Shown: piece by piece, positions 37,001 to 49,100 of the stretch | Numbering within the stretch: position 1 is the stretch's first letter | How the letters are laid out: every line of letters begins with the position of its first letter | Source of the DNA: Aldrovandia affinis | Lineage: Eukaryota > Chordata > Actinopteri > Notacanthiformes > Halosauridae | NCBI GenBank assembly: GCA_029706075.1 | Contig: JAINUG010000135.1 | Location: 2,744,001 to 2,808,000 of the forward strand | Length of the DNA stretch: 64,000 nucleotides | Reading direction: 5' to 3' | The notes under the pieces: model-generated | What the model saw: only the letters and a program-made list of their open reading frames with translations | Told to the model about the DNA's origin: nothing | Database searches by the model: none | Position numbers and translations under genes: made by a program

Positions 37001-38769
37001 AGTATTAAATCATTTCCCCTTACTAATGACGCAGTACACATTAAGAAATAAAGGCATCATACATTTCCATAAATTACAAAAGACCAATCACACATTTTTT
37101 AAATGAAATATTCATCATGTTGACATTATATGTGCATGACCTCATATTTTATCTTAAACGTTATTGCGATTCTGCCCATCGCAGTTTCCACACTACACAC
37201 ATTGGCTCTTAATCCATGGATGAGGATATTTTAAAAAGCATTCTAATGTCACAACCATCCCCTGTACAGTACACTTGAGCTGTTCCCATCAGGGTGTCGG
37301 TTCAGATTAATACATTTTAAGTGCAATAGAACTCCTTTTGTTAATCTGGTAACGTTTTACCACAATGATTTATTGGATTTATTGGCACATGCCCTCGATT
37401 TATCTTATTACTCATGACAGTCTCGGACCTCCTGTCTTATCCTTATCCCATGCATGTGTGCATTTGTCACTGGATGTTGTGTCAAGAGTACTAGGTGTCC
37501 TTTTATACCTGTCCCCATGTGGGACAATAAAGATATTGATTTAAAGGGTACAGCGTGTTCGTGTGACATGAGGACTCGGCTTCATTCCTTTTCTGGATCA
37601 TTCCGTCCAGCTATGGTGCTTTGTGCTCGCCTTTGAGTCATTTACTCAAGCAAGGATTATGTTCTTTTTATTCCACCTCAAAAGTTGGTTTCCGAAATAA
37701 TCCAAAATCATAATGTGTGTGGCGATTGAAAAGCGTTTGCGTGTTCATCAAAGTCGAGGACAGCAGTTAGATTGAACCCCCCGTCCCCGTCCCTATAAGC
37801 CTGAAGCACCGCGCGCACTGTGTTGTTGTTTTCATGCTCGGCATTTCGAGGTGTCTTGTTGCCGTGCTGGTGGAGTGTGTAGAAACAGCGGTCTAATTCT
37901 GTCATAATGGAAGCCGGAAGAGGGGCAGGGGGGTGGCAGGAGGGGGTAAAGGCATAAAGGCTGGTAACATAACCCAAGGGGCTTGACTCCACAGAAGAAG
38001 GGGAGAGGAGAGGAAAAAGAGGGACGCCATCAGTGATTGTCATGTGAGCACCAGGTGCAGCGCAGCATGCGATAATGAGAGCACCTGAAGCAGAGCATAG
38101 AACCAGTATCCCCCCCCTTCCCAAAATGTCACAGGACCCCTCTTTCTCCTTGGACTGATTAAAAAAGTGCTTTTGCGAAAGAAAGTTTAAACATGTTTGA
38201 AGACGTTTGAAGATGATTCAGCATTTCATCAGAATAAGTTCAGGGCAGCGACATGCCACTTTCATGGCACATTTTAACCGGGGGCGGTGATGTTTCACCT
38301 ACACAACGTATGTAGGGCATCGGTTACCAGTGCTGTAGTGTTTCGCAACTTCCGTTCTGAAGGGAAGGGGTCTGCTTGTTTACAGGGAACAGCAGACATT
38401 CTCGGCCCGCTCCCAAGATCTGCCAATCTCATTGCAGATGATGGCATGAGACAAAGTCTATTTATACAGAAAGGGGATCCCACTGGCACTAGCGCTAGGA
38501 GGCACGGAACCCGTGCCCTTCCACTCCAGCGGTGGCAACTTGGGCAACTTACTGGCCAATCACAGCCCAAGACAACACATGACTCTTGTGTGAAGGGGTT
38601 TCCTGTGAGGCAGTTTGCCTACCCACAGCAGGCCAGTACATTCACTGTGACACATTTGAGGAATATGAGGACACTCTGGGTTCTAGATAGAGCATTCTCG
38701 ATAACAGTTATGACCAGGGCAAGCCGTTTTCATTTATAACAGTTAATAAACTGGATAAAAATAACAAGC

Positions 38770-38980
38770 TGGGCTCCCGGGGGGTCTAGTGGTTACAACG
38801 TTCAATTCCACCGGTCGCACCAGTCAGGTCTAGCCGGGAGTGCCACTAGGGGGCGGAAATTGGCTGTCCGGCCCAGGGAGGGGGGAGGGAAGCCGATATG
38901 AGTTCGATATGAGTATTGAACCCCGGTCTCCGTAGCCAGCGTCGGACGTTGTAACCACTGAGCCACGAGGGAGGCCAGAA
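38770..38980. mobile_element. SINE-like repeat with tRNA-like heads at both ends (fold-back)
   Basis: GGTCTAGTGGTTACAACG at left and CGTTGTAACCACTGAGCCAC at right are inverted. The body GGGAGTGCCACTAGGGGGCG is shared with 62040-62090 in reverse complement. Confidence 0.65.
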
Positions 38981-39320
38981 ACAAATTCTTAAAAAAACCA
39001 AACAAAAACAAGCTGGATTAAAAAAAAACAAGCCATAAAAAATGAATCCATAAAACAGATGCACAGAGATGAATCCATTTACAACTCAGAGACCTCGTTA
39101 ATCCCCCGCCCCTTCCGTTTAGATACCTGCACCAGCTGGACGCAGTCCCACCCCTGGCCAGGCCTGAAACATGGCACAGTGAGTACAACCCTCCCAGCCA
39201 CGATACCGAGTCAGGACACACACAATACATGCACATTTTATTATGATATTAATGTTCTTCCTGTACCGATCATGCTGTGAATGTGCGACTGATGGGGCCT
39301 CCCTGGTTTCCCCTCTCCAG

Positions 39321-39450
39321 AGTCCAGAAGAAGACCACCACCATGTCTCTGACCATCTCCTCCTGCTCCAGGGAGTCCTCCTCCTCCACCACCATGGTCC
39401 AGCAGAGGCAGTCCAGCCTGGTGCAGCCACTGTGCATCAACCCCCAGCGG
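39321..39450 (+). CDS. myot: Palladin-like linker exon
   Basis: Reads VQKKTTTMSLTISSCSRESS and later SSLVQPLCINPQR. It matches the palladin linker before its second Ig (QKKTTSVSLTI...). Acceptor ctctccag, donor gtagcc. An ATG at 39343 in an ACCACC context could also start translation here. No upstream exon could be placed in phase. Confidence 0.75.
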
Positions 39451-42400
39451 GTAGCCTTTACCTCCCCCCCTCCTGCATCTCCACCTTCATCCTCCACCCT
39501 CCCACACCCACTCAAACTCATCCACGGCCCCAACAATTAAGAGAGCAAAACGAAACACCAAAGTCCCTCATAATTTTCTGTCAAGATGCTGGTTAAGTAT
39601 AAGAAACTCCTGGGTTTAAAAACACTTGTTTTCTGAAAAGGTAAACATTAAGTAAAAAACAAAAATACTCCTTGCCCAGGTAACTTCAAAGGACTAACCC
39701 AAACCCCAACTTTTTGGGGTATAAAAAATGATGGAGATGTCACCATGTGAAGTGTAAAACATGTTTTGGCTTTAGGAAAGCCCTTCTCATGGACTTTAGC
39801 ATGATTCTTTGGTTCATGTATACATCATTGGCATCAGTTGTTTGCCAAGTCATTCTGATTGTCTTGTTTGTTTTTTACCCAGACACAAAGCCCATCTTAC
39901 AACCAGCATTATTCTGGGAATGGAGGAGTGGCCCCAACATTTGTAAAGGTAATGGGGTTTTTTTCTTTGCGGACTAAAGAAGCAATATGTCTCCCTCCAG
40001 TGGTATATTATGGAACTGTTCTGAAAATTCAATTCATATGATTTCCTATAGTGTAAACATCTCATTAACACCTTCCTCTGTAGGCTGGACACCTAAAAAG
40101 ATAACCATAATTATCCATAATATTATATAATTATACACTGATTATTATCAGGTCCAATTCCTGTTACTTCTGACTCTATGTTATATATGTTCCAAGCTAG
40201 TGAATCAACTGGGAAAATGAAAAGATGGAGAGAGAAAAAAATAAAAAGTGTTTGATGACATTCAGAAAGACCAATGTTCATCTCATTAATTAGTCAGACC
40301 TATGGCTCAAAACAGCTGTACAAACACTCAGTGGAAGTGGAAGTGAAGAGAGGGGCTATAAGAGCAGGGGCGCGTGAGCTATTTGGGTCATCGGCCATGT
40401 TCTTAATCCTGTTTTGTCCTCCTAGTGTCTGCATGACATCAGCACAGTGAAGGGCCAGCTGGTGGTTCTGGAGTGCCGGATCCGTGGGACTCCACCACTG
40501 CAGGTCGTGTGGTACCGGGAAGACGAGCAGATTGTGGATTCTGCAGATTTCCGCATCCTCAGAAAGAGTGAGTGAAGTCACGATATTGAGTATAGGGGAT
40601 GGACGCAGGCCCTGAGGCAGCTAAAAACACAACACAACTGTGCATCCTGCACAAACACCACACAACCCTGTGTCCTACACAGACACGACAACCCTGTGTC
40701 CACAAACACAGACACGACAACCCTGTGTCCTACGCAGACACGACAACCCTGTGTCCTACACAGACACGACAACCCTGTGTCCTACACAGACACGACAACC
40801 CTGTCTCCTACACAGACACGACAACCCTGTCTCCTACACAGACACGACACAGCCTTGGGGCCCACACAAACACAACAGAACCCTGACCTACACAAACAGA
40901 GCAATTAAGATATGCACTGCAGAGGATATGTCCCTCTGCCAAGCTCTTCTGAATACAGTTAATTGTGTGTGTAGTACAGGAGCAACGGGGGCAGCAAGGT
41001 ATTGTAACAGCAAGCCTGTATTGTAATCAAGTTCATTCTTGGTACTTGTAATGTATTAATCTGCCGAAAATAATTCAGTTGCACGGGAAATGTTATCCTT
41101 CTACTTCCTAACAGTGTCCCAGCATAAGCACAAAAAGATTATTTCCCCTGACATATTCCTTCCCTTTCCAGAGGCCAGTTCTGCATCAGTACCTGGTAAG
41201 TGAATTTTCACTTCTTTTTGTGGTTTGTATTTTTAAAATAGGAAAGATCATCACAAAGACCTCTCTGACTAATTCCAACAGTATATTCCTTCTGTATCTG
41301 GAGTTAAACAGCTGCGCAGTTAGCCTTTTATATAAAAAGGTTGTTTTCTCATGCGGCCTTTTTCTCTCCCTCCCCCCCTCCCCCCGCCCCCAGAGGAGTT
41401 GTGCACCCTGGTCATCACAGAGGCTTACCCAGAGGATTCTGGGATGTTTAAGTGCATGGCGTGTAATCAGTACGGCTCAGATTCCTGCAGCGCCCTCCTG
41501 GAGGTTTACAGCGGTAAGTACAGATATGTTTTCGCTCCTTTATGCCTGGCTGTACAGACTCTCAAAATGTGAGGATTTTTTATATTTTTATTGAATTGTA
41601 TAAACGTTCGGAGGCAGGGAGTGCCCTCTTCAATTTCAACCACACATTTTTAGATCAGGTTCAAGTCCGGAGAATGAGACGGCCATTGCAAAATAGTAAT
41701 TTAGAGTGTTAGTCACTTCTTGATTCACGGACTTTCTTGGCAGAGGGAACCAGGCTTTTGGCCAAAATGTCTTGCTGGAGTTTATGATTCCACTGGCCTT
41801 AAGAGACCCAGGATCACTAGATGCAAAACAACACAGACTCCAGATGTGGGTTTTTTTTAATTGTTGGCCGCTGCTTCTGTATTATAGTTCACAAATAAAT
41901 TAGTGTTCTTTTCAGACAATGTCAATGAGATCAAATTTTGGAAATTGTGAAATCCCTTTCTCATCTGTACTGTATCGGAATATGCATCTCAACACAACCC
42001 CCGTATCAGGGTATGTATAGTGAGTTACCTGTTGATACCCTGCTGTACCGAGAAGCGAGGCAGAATCCAGCTTCAGACCCAGCAGCTCAAGCAGCTCCAG
42101 TAGCTCAAGGTTGACAGTGCAAATCCATGGTCCCCAGGGTGAGAGGGAGCGTGAGCGTTCAGGAGTTGGAAACTGGGGGGGAAAAATAACATTTAAAAAA
42201 TAAATCTAATTAAAATTAAAACATTTTAAAAATCAGATCAATTACAAAATGTTAAAATGTTAAAAATACAAAATACAAAATTAAGTTTAAACAACAAAAA
42301 AATAACTGTGGTTCATAGTTTTGACACGGTTTTCTGCCTCACAAGCTCATTTGTGTTGTTAAGACCTGAACCTCTGCTGGAAGTAAACTAGTTTTGACAC

Positions 42401-43130
42401 CGACTTGGAACTTTTCTTTTTCTAATTGACAAAGTAGGTCTGAGCGGCTTGTAACCCTGAATGTATTTAGAACCAATTGTTTCAAACTGGTTTGTACTCG
42501 CCATCACTACATGCAACTTCCTACTGCCAAGATACAAGGACAAATCACTGCTCCATTGTTGAACTTATCAACAGTCTTGCCCACCACTTATCTCAAACTG
42601 AGGGGGTAGGAAACTTAGCACCTTAGAAGCGCCACTAAAACCAACAAGTGAAACTAACAGGAGTTTGCACCTTCGGCAAGCAAGCTAATAATAATAAGTA
42701 AAAGATTCTGTAGAACTGTAGTGCCTCCAGTAAGCAAATAAATTAAGCCGACAGAAAAGCAGAGAGAGCTTGAATCTGAGGTCCTCCAGTGACACTGGCT
42801 GCCATGTGATGTCACCAGCAGACCTGGATGAGGTGCTGGCTAACGAGGAGGCTTCGGGGGTGTCCACCGGGCAGGAACCCGACGACTTCCCCTCCTTCCT
42901 TCGGGACGCGGCCGAGATCCCTCCCCGGAGTGGCCGGACAGCCCGGAGGAGGAGACGGCCCCTCTCCCGGGCGCGTGAGTCTGACGCACTGTCCCACCGC
43001 GCAGCGCAGGCAGGGGCATCATGAGCCGAAACATTTCGAGGGGGCACTGATGCAACTTTAACTCTGGTTATACTCCTATTCCAGCTGTACATTTCTACTA
43101 GTTTTCATGTCACACCGTTTATCAGTTATA

Positions 43131-43168
<38 letters not shown>

Positions 43169-46100
43169 TTTTTTTTATTCAGTATCTAGCCGATAACTTA
43201 TATACATACATATACAGGTACACACACACGTACACACACACGTATACACATACACACACTCACACACTCACACACTCACACACACTCACACACTCACACA
43301 CTCACACACTCTTCATATTCCTGCCTTCAAAGTCAATTCCAAGTCCCTGAATTAATGTGCTGTCATGTAGCCTACAGTTCCAGAAACTGTACATGGAAAA
43401 TGAAAAGCAGCATTTGTCAATTTGCAATGTTTCTGCAATGTATTCGGGAATTATTTTCTGCTTTTATTTCCAAGTTTATGTCTACCCCTTGACTTGCCTG
43501 AATCTTCCTCGGTGATTGTGAAAGCTCCTCTCTCTCAGGTGTAAGGTGTATGCAACTTACTGGCCTGGCGTGACCTCATTCTCCGCTAATTTAGCCAAAT
43601 GATAATAGTTATAATAATAACAACAATTATATTATTAACAACTATTATTATTAACGTCAGTCTGTAATTTTCGCGATTAATGGGTTCTGAAAACGTATTA
43701 GTAGTCTAGCTGGACACAATGTTTAAACGCTTTTAAATTGATTGCGCGCATCCACTGCACCTGTTGGACAAGCTAACTAGCAAACTAACTAACTAATTAG
43801 TATAATTCTGTATGATTGACCGCACAAAAACACACTACTGAACGCGCTAACTGCATACACCACTTTGACGAGCACTTCTTATATTGCTTACTAGCTAACT
43901 ACGTATTACTTATAGACCATTACAAAACAAGTATGGAAATGCCTGGAAACTTCATCTAACCTTGTCGAGTTGAACTTGCATCCAGTCTCAGTTCATCCAC
44001 AGCGAGCACTGCCCTTCCACCGAAAGTCGCCAGATTCGCTACTCCGCACTCAAATACTACTGATGTTTAATCCAAACACACACTTTCTCACAGTAAATAG
44101 TAAATACGCAATTTTCCGGAAAAACATAATGGACATGACGCCATTGGTTGCAGTTATAAGGACGAATCGACATCGACACCTGCGCAGTCCAGCCAGATTT
44201 CCCCAACATAAATGCACCAAAATCTGTTATGTTTAAATCAGGGCTTTCCAACCGTTTCTAGGATGGCAGCTACTTACAAAAAACGAGCTACTAATTTATC
44301 CATTTAGCCAAGACTAGGCCGACATATTTCGTTTTATGATTGGAGTAACATTATATTGCAAATTTACCTTATAATTTTACCTTGGTTTGGTGAACGATGT
44401 TTGTCTTTCCAACCCCGCTCACCTTCTCAGTTGCAACCAGCTGGAAAATCACTTTCGAAGTTCATGGGAACTGTGGTAAAGTGCCAGACGACATTTCAAT
44501 TTCTCCCGACTGCAACTATAGCACTGCCTTTGTATGTCATTCAGTTTATTTTTTATTTTTTTATTGACCTCCTGTATCAGCACTCATAATTCAATTTCAA
44601 ACAGATAAGGATAAATGGAGGTCTTTTAAACGAGCTCGCGCGCTTTCGAAACTTCAAACAACACCGCTATTCAGATTCAACTTTGACCTTGGCCATGCTG
44701 GCACGTAATTAGTGGATTTTTTTGCGGTTGGCTATTTTTACCCAACTATGAATAATCGTAACTGAGATGATGTCGACGTCACTTTTATTGGCTAGTAGAT
44801 GGAGTTCGCAGACGATGTATGGGATTTGTTTATGACAGCTTGCGGTGGAACAAAATATTTATCTATATGTTCATGTACTTTCAGAATTGTTCGGCCAGTT
44901 ACTTGGCGGGCAGAAAGCTACCGGTCGCTCGTGATGGAGACCCCCCTTTTAATCTTTAAATGGCCCATAATTACTCATTAGCAGCCTTTTCATTGGTGTA
45001 CCCATTGCACGCATTGTTTTAAATCACAAATGATCGGCTGTCAGCATATTATTAAAAAAATTATTGACTCGCTTGTTGTAATTGTTCTTGCCTTGGTAAC
45101 CAACTCTGACTACAGCTACAGTGCCATCACTGGTGCTATACCTGGTACAACAATTGTGAAGCACTTAGAAGCAGGACTAATCCAGTACATCCATCCATAT
45201 ATGTTATACTAGTCTACAAAGCATGGATAACTCGCTTGGAGTACAGAATTTTAAATACAGGAAAGAGGCCTAATACCACCGAATGAGAGCTGTGAGTGCA
45301 GCTAATTTGGCAACACTAGACACATTTTTCAAAGATGATCTTCCATCTTCTGGATGACCACCATAGTAAGATGGTGCCTTATAGTGAATAACTCTATGTG
45401 TCTCACTCCATGCAGAATTAATATCAACAAAGTCACATGTGACCGATTCAGGGTGAAATCTACGTGACGTGTGGCTCAGTAGGTAGAGCATCATGGCATT
45501 GGCAACACTTAGGTTGTGGGTTCCCATTGGGACCACATATACTGAAAAATGTAGGCATTCATTACTTTAAGTCGCTTTGGATAAATTTCTGCTAAATGGC
45601 ATATATTATATTATTACAGTATATTACATCCACCCCGGTACAATAAAACCATATCAGTCAATATCAACCAATCAGTTGCTGCAGGATCTTCTCCAGAATT
45701 TGTAGAGCCATAGTTACATATGTAACGGTAGTTACATATGTAGGCAGTACCTTATAGTGCCAGCAAAGTCATGAGGAAGCCAGCAACTTACTCATCACTA
45801 CCCTGAAGAGCATTCTACTGGTAGGACTGCAGAGCCCACAGTGTAGGGGGATGCCAGGTTGACCCGATCAAATCTGGAGATGGAGACCGGCGATGTCCAG
45901 GTGGCCGCTGCATATAGGTCTGCGAGTGCAACATGCCTCAGCGGTACCCAGGATGTGGCAACACTCCGAGTGGTGGGGCAGCTAATATTGCTGTAAGTTA
46001 GTGAAATGGCCTCCACTATCCAGAGACAAAGCCTCTGTTTATCAGGTCACTGGCACCTTTAGCCTTTCCACTATAACAGACAGCCTCTTTTTATAATGTC

Positions 46101-49100
46101 TAGCACCTTTAGCCCTTCACTTATAGCAGACAAACGATTTGTCAAATTGGCTGAAGCCTGTTGTTGTCTCCACATAATAGTTAAGAGCAAGCACAGAGTA
46201 TAAAAGGTTTGCCCCCTCATCCTCTACACTCTGAAAGGGCAGGAGCGGTATGCCACCAAATCAACAGATTTATTTTACATTAAGAGGCGCAAGGGGACTT
46301 CGGTTAAAAAATGATGGGTTCTGCCAGATGGTCACGCCCGAACCATCCGCTTTCCGTCTCAAACAGATGGGGCTCACAAAGAGTGGATTTCACTCACTAG
46401 CTTTGTAGATGAGATACTGAGGAGAAATATTGTCTTTAGAGAGAGACATTTCAAATCAACTTCCAGTAATGGGCTGGCACGGTGGTGCAGTGGGTAGCGC
46501 TTTCACAGCAAGAAGGTCTCGGGTTCGAATCCAGGCCGGGGCCTTTCTGTGTGGAGTTTGCATGTTCTCCCCGTGTCAGCGTGGGTTTCCTGACTCCGGT
46601 TTCCTCCCACAGTCCAAAGACATGCACGGTAGGCTAATTGGAGAGTCTAAAAGGTATGATGTGTGAGTCAAAATGAAAGCTTGTGGAAAATTGCTCAAAT
46701 CGCCAGCTGGCAGACCAAGGTCCGTCAGTGATGGCCCGATACACGAAAGAAGAAGAACTTCCAGTAATGGTTCAAAATGAGTTGTGGATTGCTCTCCAGT
46801 ACCAAGAGCCCATGAGGGGGTTCAGCCACTGAGCCCCTTGCAAGAATTGGCTGACAAGGAAATGTGCTCCCACTGTCTGGTTATTCAATATAGCCAAAGC
46901 ATGCACCTTTAGTGTGAAGGCCAATCGACTATTGTCCATTAATGATTGGAGAAAATGTACTACTGGTATATTCCAATTAGCCCAGGGGAATCGTGCAAGC
47001 AGAACAGTGTTAAACGGAAAGGTGTACAGAGGGGTCACACTAACACTGAGCTAACAGAAATGAATAGCTTATTGAATAATTCCTTGCCCTTTTTAACCAA
47101 CAAAATACACTATAGTCTACTGTACTATGTCTGTAGTAGAAGCAAAAAATGAAGCAATCAATTCAAACAGTATATAAATGAATAATGTTCATCGGTACAC
47201 ATTTAATGAACATAAACATGATTGCAGCAGTGTCAGAATACAATGTGAGTATTAAGACTGAGGAAAAGCAGATGGTCCCTCCTTGCTATGAATGAGTTTC
47301 AGTGGCACAGCCTGAGATAAAAAGCAACACTGCTGAAAAGGAATTGAATTTGTTTTCACACTGTATTATATCATATATTTGAAAGATATTAGTCTCATTT
47401 CAAATAAGATATGGTCAAAATGACTGACATTCCATTCTACAGTACAAATGGAACTTTCATCCATGTTCTCAGGTTTGTCTGTCTCTGCCAATTAACAAAG
47501 AATGCATGGAAGCACTTTTTACAGTATCAATAAGATGTGCTATAAATTGCAATTTGCTGTTGTCTGAAAAAAAGCAACAAAATAGTTGTCTACTGAGCGT
47601 GTAGATCAAAGCTAGTGGCGTTCAGTAACTGCTACGTGTTTGAATTATATCTTTTGACTCTCAATGGATTTTCTATATAAAAAAAAACCCATTTACCAAT
47701 GATTTTTCACATGGGTGAAACATCATTGTGGCAAATTGGCACTAAACAGGGAAACATTAAAAGAGGTATACCTGTATCACAGGCACAAAACCACACACCT
47801 GGTCCTCTGCCCCCTGAGCATTGGGTGTTCTGCGGCAAATAGACAGCTGAGGGCCTCTATGCAGGGAGGTAAGCTGCTGTCTCGTCTCGTTCAACCGAAC
47901 ACTACTCTAGAGCTTGTTGTTTGGCCGGGCACCACTGGGAGTCCACAGACCATTAATCTAGAGCTCTCAGAAAGAGTAGGCTGTGCGAGCCGGACATAAT
48001 ATAATAACATATGCCATTTAACAGACACTTTTATCCAAAGTGACTTTCAGTGTATGTGGCCCCAGTAGGAATTGAACTCAGAACCTAAGCGTTGTCAGTT
48101 CCATGCTTTACCTACTGAGCCACAGAACCATGGGCCTGGCAGCGGGTCAGTATGCGTAGACATCGGTCTTCCGAGTCCTATTGTCATCAGCGCAAAGGCT
48201 TGTAGTGAGGAGTCGCTTGTGCTCCGGATGCAAGGGTCAGCAGGAAAGGTCTGTAAAGTCTGGGACAGGGCCAGCATCAGCAGGGTCAGTGAGTTGCCCA
48301 GACGGCCCATTCACACAGCTGTAGTATATGCTGGCAAGACAATCTTATCTGTGATCCAACAATGAGGGCGAGGACAACAAGCGTCAGGCCTCAGGGTCAG
48401 GGGAAACCACCAGTTCTGCCGTGATCACCTCTATTGCGAGCATGCGGCTCAGTCCATGTCGGTTCGCATCTTGTAGGGCAACCGGTGTCGTACTGTCACT
48501 GCTTTGGTGGCTGAAGGTCCGAGGGTCAGACCAGCAGCTGTTGAGATAATACCATGAGGTAGGAATTGCAAGGTTTGAATCCTAAGCAACTAAGTGCCCA
48601 GTGGTGAGCAGCCTGCATGTTGTAAACAGTAAACAGTACAGTAAGACCAGCATAGCTACAGTAGACTGTAGCAGATATCATGTTGCTGTGTTTTTATTTA
48701 TTTAGACCATTGGATGTGGGTGCCAAAGTTTACTAGCAATGTACAACAACAAAAAAAGCGAACTTTTGGGAGCTCACCATTCGAAGTAAATGGGCGCGCG
48801 CATCCGGTAAATTATGATTTTAATAAAAAGTAAAACGCCTACAAAGTCGAGTCACCGTAAGGTTGATGTAAGACATCCGTACCAACATTTGCATGCAGCA
48901 TATTTGCTAGTCAGTGCTGTTGATATTTAGGTAGGCTTGACAAAAAATTGTCTTCAAAGTTTTGCTAATTGTACCTGGGGTTTGATTCAAGAAAAACCGG
49001 ATCGGCGAGTCTATCGCGAGGACTATCCGAGTATATCCTAATTTCAGTGATAGTAGAATTTTGTGGTTTTGAATAGGAGCCGTTGTTCATAAAGTAGTTT

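Larger units (their letters stand above)
29836..38769. other. Intergenic region
   Basis: Apart from the SINE-like relic near 33740-34080 and short C, G and CTC runs, I recognise no exon, RNA gene or mobile element. Regulatory sequence for either gene could lie here. 5' exons of the palladin-type transcript may also lie here but could not be placed. Confidence 0.55.

Noticed and set aside
39123..39178. Possible exon before 39321 (acceptor tttag, donor gtgagt)
   Set aside because: The frame needed to join 39321 contains a stop; only an alternative acceptor at 39328 would fit, without family similarity.
41645..41860. Possible DNA-transposon relic after the Ig exon
   Set aside because: A few phrases recall fish repeats, but no ends or duplication could be found.
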